From: Kaistia hirudinis
GTDB lineage: Bacteria > Pseudomonadota > Alphaproteobacteria > Rhizobiales > Kaistiaceae
Assembly: GCF_014196455.1 (NCBI RefSeq)
Contig: NZ_JACIDS010000006.1
Coordinates: 124,001-188,000, forward strand
Length of the DNA: 64,000 nucleotides
Reading direction: 5' to 3'
In this document: positions 1-8,113 of the stretch, piece after piece
Position numbering within the stretch: the first letter of the stretch is position 1
How the letters are laid out: every line of letters starts with the position of its first letter
Position numbers and translations under genes: made by a program
The notes under the pieces: model-generated
What the model saw: the letters and a program-made list of their open reading frames with translations, nothing else
Database searches by the model: none
What the model was told of the DNA's origin: nothing

Positions 1-735
1 CGATCGCTCCGCCACCTTCGTGCCCTCATACATCACCGCGATGCGGTCGCAGACGCGGAAGAGATCCTGCAGGCGGTGGGTGATGAGCACGACGGCGACG
101 CCCTTGGCCTTCAGACGGCGGATCAGCGCGAGCACAGCCTCGACCTCGGCGACGGCGAGCGCCGATGTCGGCTCGTCGAGAATGAGCACCCGTGGATTGA
201 ACGACGCCGAGCGCGCGATCGCGATCGACTGGCGCTGGCCGCCGGAAAGCTGGGCGACCTTGGCCGTGACATTGGGAATGCGGATCTCGAGATGCGCCAG
301 CATCTCCCGCGCGCCCTGCTGCATCGCGCCCTTGTCGAGAAAGGGACCGCGGCGCAGTTCGCGGCCGAGAAAGAGATTGCCGGCGACGTCGATCGTGTCG
401 CAGAGCGCGAGGTCCTGATAGACCATCTCGATGCCGCGCTCGCGCGCCTCGGCGGGGCCGGAATACTCCACCCGCTCGCCGTCGATCTCGATCGTGCCCT
501 CATCGGCGATATAGGTGCCGGCGAGGATCTTCGTGAAGGTCGACTTGCCCGCCGCATTGTCGCCGACGAGGCCGAGGCATTCGCCGGGCCACAGGTCGAG
601 ATCGACGCCGCGCAGCGCCTGGTTCGAGCCGAAGGTCTTGCGGATGCCCCGCACGCGCATGCGCGGCACGGCGCCTGCGGCGTGAGGCGGAGAGGAGGCG
701 GCCTCAGCCGCCTCCAGAGGGGATGCCCCCGTCAT
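1..735 (-). CDS. Sugar ABC transporter ATP-binding protein (3' end cut by window edge)
   Basis: Cytoplasmic ATPase that would power import of the ligand of the adjacent binding protein. The 245 visible codons show, in order, Walker A GDNAAGKS (about residues 58-65), the Q-loop VYQD (about 105), signature LSGGQRQS (163-170), Walker B LILDEPTSAL (about 184-193) and H-loop LITHR (about 217-221), followed by a CDRIAVMYEG tail typical of RbsA/FrcA-type carbohydrate ATPases. The chosen ATG (733-735) overlaps the TGA of the upstream binding-protein gene as ATGA, which argues for translational coupling. The first 25 residues are Ala/Ser/Pro-rich, so the in-frame ATG at 658-660 could be the true start. 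The gene runs off position 1, so whether it has one or two ATPase domains is unknown. A permease gene is expected beyond the edge. Confidence 0.9.
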   Translation of the reverse strand, partial: MTGASPLEAAEAASSPPHAAGAVPRMRVRGIRKTFGSNQALRGVDLDLWPGECLGLVGDNAAGKSTFTKILAGTYIADEGTIEIDGERVEYSGPAEARERGIEMVYQDLALCDTIDVAGNLFLGRELRRGPFLDKGAMQQGAREMLAHLEIRIPNVTAKVAQLSGGQRQSIAIARSASFNPRVLILDEPTSALAVAEVEAVLALIRRLKAKGVAVVLITHRLQDLFRVCDRIAVMYEGTKVAERS

Positions 736-1667
736 TTGAACGCGGCCCGGAACTGGTCGACGTTCTCCTTGGTGACGATCGTGACCGGCACCTTGATCTG
801 CTTGTCGACCGTGCCGCCGCCCGCGAGCGTGGCAAGGGCCTCGATCGCCTTCTGGCCTTCCTGGAAGGGGTCCTGCTGCACGACGGCGACGACGAAGCCT
901 TCATCGATGCCCTGGATCGCCTGCGCCGAGAGATCCCAGCCGAAGATCTTGACCGTACCGGTCTGGCCCTGGCTCTGCGCAGCGGCGACCGCACCGACGA
1001 GAGCCGGCTCGCCCGTTGCGTAGAGCGTCTGCATGCCGGGATTGCCGGTGAAGAGGTTTTCGGCGGCGGCGAGCGCCTGGTCCTGGATGTTGCGGCCGTC
1101 GACGACGCCGACCTGGGTCGCGACGCCCGACGGATTGACGACGTCGTCGAAGCCCTTCTGGCGGAGGTTCTGCAGGTCGGAATTGAGCGCGCCGACCACG
1201 CCCAGCGTCGCCTTGCCGGAGAGGTTCTTCTTCACATAGTCGACATAGGCCTCGCCGATGAGCTTGCCGGCGGCATAGTTGTCGACCGAGATCTGCGCGG
1301 CCTGCGGACCTTCCGGCAGGATGCCGTCAACGGCGATGACGGGAATGCCGGCGGCGGCAGCGGCCTTCACGGCCGGCATGATGCCGTTCTGGTCGACCGA
1401 GACGATGACGATGCCGTCGACCTTCTGCTGGATATAGGTGTCGAAGGCGCTGTCCTGGGCCTGCGCCGAGTTGTTCGCATCGAACACCAGCAGCTTGTCG
1501 CCCGCCGCATCGGCCGCCTTCTGGGCGCCGTTGGTGATGTCGGTGAAGAAGGAGACCTGCTGATTGTACTGGATCAGCGCGAAGGTCTTGTCCTTCGCGA
1601 GCGCGCCCGACGCGACGCCGGCTGCGAGCAGCGTGGCGAGCGACAGCTTCCATGCGAGTTTCTTCAT
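732..1667 (-). CDS. Periplasmic sugar-binding protein of ABC importer (Peripla_BP_4/ribose type)
   Basis: 311-residue secreted binding protein. It has a classic signal peptide (MKKLAWK, then a hydrophobic stretch, cleavage near ALA-KDK at residue 24) and then the alternating Rossmann-like fold of ribose/fructose-type receptors. Family-like segments are GIVIVSVDQNG, GIPVIAVDG and IFGWDLSAQAIQGIDEG. A Shine-Dalgarno AAGGA sits about 8 bases before the ATG. The ATG overlaps the TGA of the upstream LacI-type gene, and its own TGA overlaps the ATPase start, so regulator, receptor and ATPase form one coupled operon. The ligand cannot be read from sequence. The divergent amidase genes hint that it may be an amide- or ureide-bearing compound or a sugar derivative, but that is inference. 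Confidence 0.92.
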   Translation of the reverse strand: MKKLAWKLSLATLLAAGVASGALAKDKTFALIQYNQQVSFFTDITNGAQKAADAAGDKLLVFDANNSAQAQDSAFDTYIQQKVDGIVIVSVDQNGIMPAVKAAAAAGIPVIAVDGILPEGPQAAQISVDNYAAGKLIGEAYVDYVKKNLSGKATLGVVGALNSDLQNLRQKGFDDVVNPSGVATQVGVVDGRNIQDQALAAAENLFTGNPGMQTLYATGEPALVGAVAAAQSQGQTGTVKIFGWDLSAQAIQGIDEGFVVAVVQQDPFQEGQKAIEALATLAGGGTVDKQIKVPVTIVTKENVDQFRAAFK

Positions 1668-2755
1668 GATATCCGTTCCTTCTGGTTGGTGGGGATTGTC
1701 GCTTTTCTTCTTGTTGTCGTTCCGGCGGTCCGGCTCTTCGACGGGGGCCGGCCGGTCGATTCCCGCAGGATCAGTTCGACGGGAAGGTGCTCGACGACCT
1801 TGCCGACCTCCTCGCCGGCAAGTCCGCGAACCATGAGGTCGACGGCGCGGCGGCCCATCGCGTCGACGGGCTGGCGGATGGACGTCAGCGGCGGATCGAA
1901 GAGGACGAAGGGCGCGATGTCGTCGAACCCGATGACGGAGAGCTCGCCCGGAATGCGCACGCCCGCGCGGCGGAAGATCTCGAGCGCGCCGAGCATGATC
2001 TGGTCGCTGGAGACCAGCACGGCCGTCGCCCCGCCGGCCGTTGCGAGCAGGCGCTCCGCTGCGGCGCGCCCGTGCTCGGGCGAATAGTCGCCGCAATAGA
2101 TCTCCGTGACGGCGGCATCGGCCCCCGCTTCCGCGATCGCCCGGCCGACTCCGGCGAGGCGCATCTGCGTGCTGCCCATCGTCTCCGGCCCGCCGAAGAA
2201 GGCGATGCGCCGATGGCCGAGTTCGACCAGGTGGCGGCCGGCCAGGAAGCCGCCCTGCTCATTGTCGCTGAACACCCGCGCTCCGGTCACGCCGGCAACA
2301 TCCTCGTCGAGGATCACCATGCGCTGGCCGCTGCGCTGGATCGGCTCACGGAGCGCGCCATCATCGGGGTGGTTGGTGACGAAGATGATCCCGTCCACCG
2401 CGGCGCGGCTGAGCCGTTCGAGATATTCGCGCTCGCGCTCCTGCGTGTTCAGGGATGCGCAGAGGCTGAGCCCGTAGCCGCGCCGGGCGGCCTCGCGCTC
2501 CACCGCGGCGGCGAGGCGCGCGAAATAGGGATTGGTGATGTCGGGCACGACGAGGCCGAGCGTATCGGAACGGCCGCGGCTCAGGCTTCGCGCATGCGGA
2601 TTGGGCTTGTAGCCGAGTTCGTCGATCGCCTGGCGGATGCGCAGCACCGTCGGCTCGGGCAGATGCAGATTGTTGTTCAGATAGCGCGAGACGGTAGCGA
2701 CCGAGACACCGGCCGACCGCGCCACATCCGCTATCCGGGCAATCCGTTTCGTCAT
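1664..2755 (-). CDS. LacI-family transcriptional regulator
   Basis: 363 residues. The N-terminal LacI helix-turn-helix is plain at about residues 6-30 (IADVARSAGVSVATVSRYLN), followed by the hinge helix region (ARSLSRGRSDTLGLVVPDI) and a periplasmic-binding-protein-like effector domain with VSSDQIMLGALEIFRRAGV and SVIGFDDIAPF. It is the first gene of the operon with the sugar receptor and ATPase and is divergent from the AtzH/amidase genes. An imperfect palindrome TGTAACCGGTTTACA ends three bases before its ATG, and a perfect inverted repeat lies before the divergent operon. By analogy with LacI operators (TGTAAACC.GGTTTACA class), it probably represses both sides and itself. The effector is likely the transported ligand or a product of it (inference). 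Confidence 0.93.
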   Translation of the reverse strand: MTKRIARIADVARSAGVSVATVSRYLNNNLHLPEPTVLRIRQAIDELGYKPNPHARSLSRGRSDTLGLVVPDITNPYFARLAAAVEREAARRGYGLSLCASLNTQEREREYLERLSRAAVDGIIFVTNHPDDGALREPIQRSGQRMVILDEDVAGVTGARVFSDNEQGGFLAGRHLVELGHRRIAFFGGPETMGSTQMRLAGVGRAIAEAGADAAVTEIYCGDYSPEHGRAAAERLLATAGGATAVLVSSDQIMLGALEIFRRAGVRIPGELSVIGFDDIAPFVLFDPPLTSIRQPVDAMGRRAVDLMVRGLAGEEVGKVVEHLPVELILRESTGRPPSKSRTAGTTTRRKATIPTNQKERIS

Positions 2756-2757
2756 CG

Positions 2758-2772
2758 TGTAACCGGTTTACA
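2758..2772. promoter_or_regulatory. Candidate LacI-family operator overlapping the lacI-type gene leader
   Basis: TGTAACCGGTTTACA is a 15-base imperfect palindrome, one base short of the classic LacI/GalR-type dyad TGTAAACCGGTTTACA. It ends three bases upstream of the regulator's ATG (2753-2755), so a bound repressor would block its own expression. Its half-site resembles the arms of the second repeat at 2932-2949. Confidence 0.55.
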
Positions 2773-2931
2773 AGATACGCTCACGCTATCGCATCGACGC
2801 CGCGACGCAAGGGCGGAATCGATGTCGATCGCGATCCGCGCTGCGCTAATTTTCGGCAGAATTGCTGTCCTATTAGGCAGGCCTCGGCGCATTCCACGCG
2901 TGGCGACGCATTGATCCTGCCGAAAAAGGTG

Positions 2932-2949
2932 CGGTAAACTGATTTACCG
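2932..2949. promoter_or_regulatory. Candidate LacI-family operator upstream of the amidase operon
   Basis: CGGTAAACTGATTTACCG is a perfect inverted repeat (7-base arms, 4-base spacer). It lies 34 bases before the ATG of the AtzH-like gene and within the 227-base divergent intergenic region. The GTAAA/TTTAC arms match the half-sites of the repeat at 2758-2772, suggesting one repressor controls both transcripts. Confidence 0.6.
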
Positions 2950-2982
2950 GATCACTGAGAATGCAGCCGACAGGAGCGCCCC

Positions 2983-3372
2983 ATGGAGATCAACCGGCCC
3001 GATGTCCTCGCCGAGGTGCAGGCCGCCTATCGCCGCTACGAGGACGGGCTGCTGGCGGCCGACGCGAAGATGCTGGACGAGCTCTTCTGGGACGATCCGC
3101 GCCTCATCCGCTTCGGCGCTGGCGACATCCAGTATGGCCATGCCGCCGTGGCGGCGCTCAATGCCCGGCGGCGCCTGAACCCGGAGCGCGTGCTCGTCGA
3201 CACCGTCGTGACCACCTTCGGCAGCGATTTCGCCACGGCGACGACGCTCTATACCGACGTGCCGGAAGGCCAGATAGGCCGGCAGATGCAGAGCTGGGCG
3301 CGCACGGCCGATGGCTGGCGGGTCGTGGCGGCCCACGTCAGCGTCATCGCGATGCCGGTGATCGAGCGATGA
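2983..3372 (+). CDS. AtzH-like / DUF3225 (HpxZ-type) small protein
   Basis: 129-residue NTF2/SnoaL-like protein. The pattern DVLAEVQAAYRRYEDGLLAA, then LDELFWDDPRLIRFG and ALNARRRLNP, ending in QMQSWARTADGWRVVAAHVS, is characteristic of the AtzH/HpxZ (DUF3225) family. Members sit beside amidases in s-triazine, hydantoin and oxalurate pathways, and AtzH itself has been reported to act on a dicarboxyurea intermediate (established for the family, not shown here). The ATG follows a modest CAGGAG Shine-Dalgarno, and the gene ends by overlapping the next amidase start (ATGA). It is probably the first gene of a three-gene operon under the divergent LacI-type repressor. Confidence 0.85.
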   Translation: MEINRPDVLAEVQAAYRRYEDGLLAADAKMLDELFWDDPRLIRFGAGDIQYGHAAVAALNARRRLNPERVLVDTVVTTFGSDFATATTLYTDVPEGQIGRQMQSWARTADGWRVVAAHVSVIAMPVIER

Positions 3373-4571
3373 CCGCCTACCGGCCCGACGGCCTCGCCTC
3401 GACCGAGGATTACGGCGCCTTCCTTCCCGGCCCGCGGCTCACACGATCCAGCGCAGCCGAGGGTCCGCTCGCCGGCCTCACCTTCGCGGCCAAGGATCTG
3501 TTCGACGTCGCCGGGCATGTCACGGTCTGCGGCAGTCCCGACTGGGGCGCCACCCATGCGCCCGCGGCCCGCTCCGCGGTCGTCATCGACACGCTTCTGG
3601 CGGCGGGCGCGACGCTGGTCGGCAAGACCGTGACGGACGAGATTTCGCTCGGTCTTCTCGGCCGCAACCGTCACTACGGCGCCCCGGTCAATCCGCGCGC
3701 GCCGGATCGCTATACGGGCGGCTCCTCCAGCGGCTCGGCGGCGGCCGTCGCCGCCGGCCTCGTACCCTTCGCGCTCGGCTCGGACACGGGCGGCTCGATG
3801 CGCGTGCCCGCCAGCTTCTGCGGCCTCTACGGCATCCGCCCGACGCATGGCGCGATCCCGGTGGCCGGCCTGATGACGCAGGCGCCATCCTTCGACACCG
3901 CGGGGTTCTTCGCCGCGAATGCGGAGATCTTCGCCCGCGTCGGCGACGTACTGCTGCCGGAGGCCCCGATCGGCGAGATCGCCGAGATCATCATCGCTGA
4001 GGACGCCTTTGCAGTCGCTGATTCCGTCGTTCGCGATGGGCTGAAGGCAGCCATCGATCGGGTCGCGGCGATGGTCGGCCACAGCCGGACCGCGACGATC
4101 GCGGCAGAGGGTCTCCGGGTGTGGAACGGCCATCATTGCTTCCTGCAGCATCCTGAATTCGCCGCCACCTTCGCGCCCTGGGTCGATGCGGTCGATCCGC
4201 GCCTCTCCTATGACGTCGCCAAGACGATCGCCCATGCCCGCGGCCTGCCCGAGCCGCCCAAGCGCGCCGCGGAGGCCTTTCGCCCGCTCGTCCGCGAACG
4301 ACTGGACGCGCTGCTGGAGGGCCGGCGGATCCTCTGCCTGCCGACAACGCCGATGACAGCGCCGCCGCGCGATCTCTCCCTCGGCGCGACGGGCGAGGCC
4401 TGCGACCGGATCGTCGACCTGACCTGCATCGCCGGTCTCTCCGGCCTGCCGCAGGTGAGCCTGCCGCTCGGCACCGCCGACGGCCTCCCTATCGGTCTTT
4501 CCCTGATCGGCTGGCGCGGCTCCGACCGCACACTGATCGATTTCGCCCGACGCCTTGCGAGCATGACGTGA
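3369..4571 (+). CDS. Amidase signature enzyme, about 400 aa (partner of AtzH-like protein)
   Basis: 400-residue amidase-signature hydrolase. The Ser-cisSer-Lys triad is visible: Lys in TFAAKDLFDVAG (about residue 42), cis-Ser in SDTGGSMRVP and nucleophile region in GGSSSGSAAAVAAGL. The chain is shorter than typical GatA (about 480 aa), as is usual for amidases found next to AtzH-like proteins. It would hydrolyse an amide or ureide in the cytoplasm; the substrate is unknown. The ATG overlaps the preceding TGA (ATGA), and its own TGA overlaps the GTG start of the second amidase. An upstream in-frame extension was not used because the coupled ATG fits the family N-terminus. Confidence 0.9.
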   Translation: MTAYRPDGLASTEDYGAFLPGPRLTRSSAAEGPLAGLTFAAKDLFDVAGHVTVCGSPDWGATHAPAARSAVVIDTLLAAGATLVGKTVTDEISLGLLGRNRHYGAPVNPRAPDRYTGGSSSGSAAAVAAGLVPFALGSDTGGSMRVPASFCGLYGIRPTHGAIPVAGLMTQAPSFDTAGFFAANAEIFARVGDVLLPEAPIGEIAEIIIAEDAFAVADSVVRDGLKAAIDRVAAMVGHSRTATIAAEGLRVWNGHHCFLQHPEFAATFAPWVDAVDPRLSYDVAKTIAHARGLPEPPKRAAEAFRPLVRERLDALLEGRRILCLPTTPMTAPPRDLSLGATGEACDRIVDLTCIAGLSGLPQVSLPLGTADGLPIGLSLIGWRGSDRTLIDFARRLASMT

Positions 4572-5974
4572 ACGAAGACGACTATGTCCGGCACGACGCC
4601 GTCGGTCTCGCCGATCTGATAGCGCGCGGCAAGACCTCGGCCGAGGCCGTGCTCGAAGCCGCCATCGCGACGATCGAGCGGCTCAACCCGGCGCTGAACG
4701 CGGTGGTCTATCGGTATTATGGCGAAGCGCGGGCCGCTCTGCGCACAGGCCTGCCGCAGGGCCGCTTCCGGGGTGTTCCGTTTCTGCTCAAGGACCTCGA
4801 TGTCGCGATGCGCGGCGTGCCGATGTCGGAGGGCAGCCGCTTGCTGGCCGGGCGCGTGCCGGATTTCGATTCGACCCTCGTGGCGCGCTACAAGGCGGCG
4901 GGCCTGATCATTGTCGGGCGCAGCAATTCCGCCGAATTGGGGCTCTCCTTCACCACCGAGCCGCTGGCGCATGGCGCGACGCGCCATCCGCTCGATCCCG
5001 GCCTCTCGCCCGGCGGCTCCAGCGGTGGCTCGGCCGCCGCCGTCGCCGCCGGTATGGTGCCGATGGCGCATGCGACCGATGGCGGCGGCTCGATCCGCCA
5101 GCCGGCAGCGCTCACGGGCCTGTTCGGGCTGAAGCCGAGCCGCGGCCGCACGCCGCCGGGCCCCGATCGCAGCGAGATCTTCTTCGGCATTTCGGTCGGC
5201 CATGTGCTGACGCGGACGGTTCGCGACAGCGCGGCCCTGCTCGATGCGACCTGCGCGCCCGAACCGGGGGCCGTCTTCACGCCGCCGCCACCGGCGCTCT
5301 CCTATGAGACGATGGCGCAGCGGGATCCGCCGCGGCTTCGCATTGCGCTGCAGGAGCGGCCGTTCAACGGCGCCGCCGTCGACCCGTCCTGCCGGGCCGC
5401 GCTCGATGAGGCGGCGCGGCTGATGGAGGCGATGGGGCATAGCGTCGAAGCCGCGATGCCGGACCTGTCGGACCTTGCCTATGGCCCGGCAACGGCGCTG
5501 CTCGCTGGCGCCTTCACCGACGAGAAGATCGAGGCCCTGTCGAAGGGGGCCGAAATTGGCGATCCTTTGGACCTGCTGGAGCCCGGCCATGCCGCCTTCG
5601 TGACGCAGTCGCGCCGACATTCGGCAAAGGACATGGTAGCGGCGCTGGATGTCACGCGGGCCGTCGCGCGGCGCTATGCAGAGTTCTTCGCCACATGGGA
5701 CGTTATCCTGTCGCCCACCACCGCCACGGCCCAATTGCCGCTCGGTTGGCTGGGCCCCGAAGTCCCGCGGGACGAGATCGCGCAGCGCGCGGCGGCCCAT
5801 GCCCCCTTCACGGCGCCCTATAATCTCGCAGGCGTGCCGGCGATGAGCGTCCCGTTTCCGCAGCAAGGCAAGCCGGTCGGCGTCCAGTTCGCCGCCGCCT
5901 TCGGCCGCGAGGACCTTCTCTTCAGCCTCGCCGGAAGCATTGAGCGGGCGAAACCATGGCGGTCCACCCGCTAG
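4568..5974 (+). CDS. Second amidase signature enzyme (468 aa)
   Basis: 468-residue amidase starting with GTG that overlaps the previous stop as GTGA. Triad positions are visible: Lys in VPFLLKDLDVAM (about residue 80), then PGGSSGGSAAAVAAGMVP with the nucleophilic serine region, and DGGGSIRQPA. The N-terminus (DAVGLADLIARGKTSAEAVLEAAI) and the C-terminal NLAGVPAMSVPF are like the 6-aminohexanoate-cyclic-dimer hydrolase/GatA group. Two dissimilar amidases plus an AtzH-like protein under one LacI-type regulator suggest sequential hydrolysis of one imported compound. Which amide it cleaves cannot be told from sequence. Confidence 0.9.
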   Translation: MNEDDYVRHDAVGLADLIARGKTSAEAVLEAAIATIERLNPALNAVVYRYYGEARAALRTGLPQGRFRGVPFLLKDLDVAMRGVPMSEGSRLLAGRVPDFDSTLVARYKAAGLIIVGRSNSAELGLSFTTEPLAHGATRHPLDPGLSPGGSSGGSAAAVAAGMVPMAHATDGGGSIRQPAALTGLFGLKPSRGRTPPGPDRSEIFFGISVGHVLTRTVRDSAALLDATCAPEPGAVFTPPPPALSYETMAQRDPPRLRIALQERPFNGAAVDPSCRAALDEAARLMEAMGHSVEAAMPDLSDLAYGPATALLAGAFTDEKIEALSKGAEIGDPLDLLEPGHAAFVTQSRRHSAKDMVAALDVTRAVARRYAEFFATWDVILSPTTATAQLPLGWLGPEVPRDEIAQRAAAHAPFTAPYNLAGVPAMSVPFPQQGKPVGVQFAAAFGREDLLFSLAGSIERAKPWRSTR

Positions 5975-5987
5975 CGCGGCTCGCCAG

Positions 5988-6887
5988 TTATGCGCTGAAG
6001 GGGAGGAAGCGGACCGTTGCCGAGGACTTCTCGCCCGGTTTCAGCACGATGATGCCGAGCGCAGCCGGGTCTTCGTGTTCGAGGCGGTTGAAGGCGCCGG
6101 CAGCGTTGCTTTGGGGCTCGACGCAGAAATGCGGGGCGCCTTTGGGTGTGTAGAGCATCAGATGGGGAAGGGTCGGCTCGGCCTCGATCGCGAGCCCCTG
6201 CCGCCATTCGGGCCAGATGATTTCGGCGCGGCCGTCCCAGCCGGCATAGCAGAGATTGCGCCGGGCCGTCGGCAGGCGCGCCGGCTCCGTGAAGGCGAGC
6301 TCTGGTGGCACCGCGATCGCTTCCGTCGGAACGCCGTCATAGCCTTCGAGCCAGACCGAGCGCGCCACAAAGCGCAGCGTCGTGCCCTCCGTGCGGATGA
6401 ACCAGGGATGCAGGCCGAAGCCGAAGGGCATGGCATGCGGGCCGAGATTGACGAGGGTCATCGTCACGGCGAGGCCCTGCGGCGTCACGATGAAGGCCTG
6501 CCGGGCGAGAAACTGGTAGGGCGCGCCGACCGCGTCGTCGCGGAGCTCGATCTGCAGGCGCGACGCGGTGGCCGACAGCGTCGTCCAGCGCGAGATCCAG
6601 CCCGAGCCGTGCGTCGCATCGCGCATCGGCGGGAAATTCGGCGCGAAGCTGTAGCGCCGCCCGCCGAAGGTGAAGGCGTTGTTCTCGATCAGGTTGGCAT
6701 AGGGCAGCATCGGGAACATCGCCGTGCCGAGCACGTCGCCGGCCGCTTCCGCCGCGGCGGAGAGCGGCCGCATGAGCTCGACCGTGCTGCCATCCTCGCG
6801 GCGGAGCGCCAGGCGGGCAAGGCTGCCGCCCAGCTCCGGCACGATCTCGGCGACGAGCGGGCCGGCCGAGATCGTGATGCGTTGCAT
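5988..6887 (-). CDS. Aldose 1-epimerase family protein
   Basis: 299-residue mutarotase-like beta-sandwich protein. Recognisable segments are VPELGGSLARLALR near the N-terminus, the catalytic-His region FGFGLHPWFIR (about residues 150-160) and HFCVEPQSNAAGAFN, where the conserved Glu of aldose epimerases lies. It would interconvert alpha and beta anomers of a free sugar in the cytoplasm. It is the last gene of the long minus-strand block (17873 to 5988) and follows two enolase-superfamily dehydratase-like genes, which supports a sugar or sugar-acid catabolic role. It converges on the second amidase, with only 13 bases between the stop codons and no visible terminator. Confidence 0.9.
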   Translation of the reverse strand: MQRITISAGPLVAEIVPELGGSLARLALRREDGSTVELMRPLSAAAEAAGDVLGTAMFPMLPYANLIENNAFTFGGRRYSFAPNFPPMRDATHGSGWISRWTTLSATASRLQIELRDDAVGAPYQFLARQAFIVTPQGLAVTMTLVNLGPHAMPFGFGLHPWFIRTEGTTLRFVARSVWLEGYDGVPTEAIAVPPELAFTEPARLPTARRNLCYAGWDGRAEIIWPEWRQGLAIEAEPTLPHLMLYTPKGAPHFCVEPQSNAAGAFNRLEHEDPAALGIIVLKPGEKSSATVRFLPFSA

Positions 6888-6902
6888 GAGCGGTCCGCCC
6901 TC

Positions 6903-8078
6903 TCAGGCGTGGGGGCTGACGAAGATCGGCTTGCCGTCGATCTCGATCCGCACATCGATCCGGTAGCGCTCGAGCGCCGCCGCGCTGATCTCGATGCCGA
7001 GGCCGGGCGCGTCGGGAATGACGATCTCGCCATTCGCGTTCGGCACGATGTGGTTCGACGTCAGGTCGACGGCGAGCTGGCGCGGCGCGACCGGATATTC
7101 GCAGATGCGATGCGCTTCCAGCCCGGCGAAGGGCTGCAGCGAGGCGGAGAGCGCCAGATGCGAGGTGAAGGTGTGGTTCACATAGGTCACACCCTTCGCC
7201 ACAGCATAATCCGCGACGGCCTTGGCCGGACCGATGCCGCCGATACGGCCGCAATCGATCTGCACGAAGCCCACCTTGCCGAAATCGATCAGGTGCTCGG
7301 CCATATAGCTGTTATGCGCCGCTTCGCCGCCGGCCATGCGGAAGGACGACGTGCGCGCGCCGAGCGCGGCATAGGCGCCGAGCGCGCCGGCATGGAACGG
7401 CTCCTCGAACCAGGTCGTGCGGTTGCGCTCCAGCGCCGGCAGGCGCTTCGCAGCCGCCTCGACATCGCCGCCGAAGATCTGGCCGGCATCGACGAGCAGG
7501 ATGCCGTCTGGGCCGAGGCCCTCGCGCGCCGCATCGAGATGGGCGACGTCATCCTCGACCGAGCCGGTACCGAACGGTCCCCAGCCGAACTTGACCGCCT
7601 TGAAGCCAGCAGCGCGCGCCGAGCGCCCGCCTTCCAGCGTCTCCTGCGGCGTGTTGCCGAAGAGGCGGGAGGCATAGGGCGTCTTGGGGAACGCCTTCTG
7701 ATAGCCGAGCAGCTTCCAGACCGGCTCGCCGCGCGCCTTGCCGAGAATGTCCCACAGCGCCATCTCGATGCCGGACCAGGTGTGCGGCGCCTGGAGGAGA
7801 TCCATGCTGTCATAGGCGACCTTGGCCGCGATCGCGTCGATATCGGCCGCGCTGTCGAGGCGCGCGCCGAGCACCGAGGCCGAGACGGGGCGGCAGGCGC
7901 CGTGCGACATCGGCGTGACGAAGGCGGCGATCGAGGCGAGCGGCGAGGCTTCGCACTCGCCCCAGCCGATATGGCCGCCGGCGGCGACGCGCACGACGAG
8001 CGCGTCCTGGCTGCCGTCGGCATCCGTCGTCACCTCGGGCATGGCGACATAGAAGAAGTCGACCGCATCGATCTTCAT
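6903..8078 (-). CDS. Mandelate racemase/muconate lactonizing (enolase superfamily) enzyme 1
   Basis: 391-residue enolase-superfamily protein. It has an N-terminal capping domain and a TIM barrel with the three metal carboxylates in LLVDAGQ (Asp), WFEEPF (Glu) and AGGEAAHN (Glu). FKAVKFGWGPFGT marks the second-strand lysine region, and YVNHTFTSHLAL probably holds the late-barrel His. These enzymes usually dehydrate sugar acids such as galactonate, fuconate or rhamnonate; the exact acid is not assigned. I chose the ATG at 8076-8078 (MKIDAVDFF), which has AGGAA about 10 bases upstream; a longer reading frame lacks a sensible start. It lies 35 bases after the stop of a second, divergent paralogue in the same operon. 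Confidence 0.88.
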   Translation of the reverse strand: MKIDAVDFFYVAMPEVTTDADGSQDALVVRVAAGGHIGWGECEASPLASIAAFVTPMSHGACRPVSASVLGARLDSAADIDAIAAKVAYDSMDLLQAPHTWSGIEMALWDILGKARGEPVWKLLGYQKAFPKTPYASRLFGNTPQETLEGGRSARAAGFKAVKFGWGPFGTGSVEDDVAHLDAAREGLGPDGILLVDAGQIFGGDVEAAAKRLPALERNRTTWFEEPFHAGALGAYAALGARTSSFRMAGGEAAHNSYMAEHLIDFGKVGFVQIDCGRIGGIGPAKAVADYAVAKGVTYVNHTFTSHLALSASLQPFAGLEAHRICEYPVAPRQLAVDLTSNHIVPNANGEIVIPDAPGLGIEISAAALERYRIDVRIEIDGKPIFVSPHA

Positions 8079-8113
8079 GGCTTTGGCGTTTCCTGCGTTC
8101 TTTGATTGAAGGG

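Noticed and set aside
732-2096. 454-residue minus-strand reading frame covering the receptor and part of the regulator
   Set aside because: Only the part from ATG 1667 has a signal peptide and ribosome site; the upstream portion is an Arg/Ala-rich out-of-frame read of the LacI-type gene.
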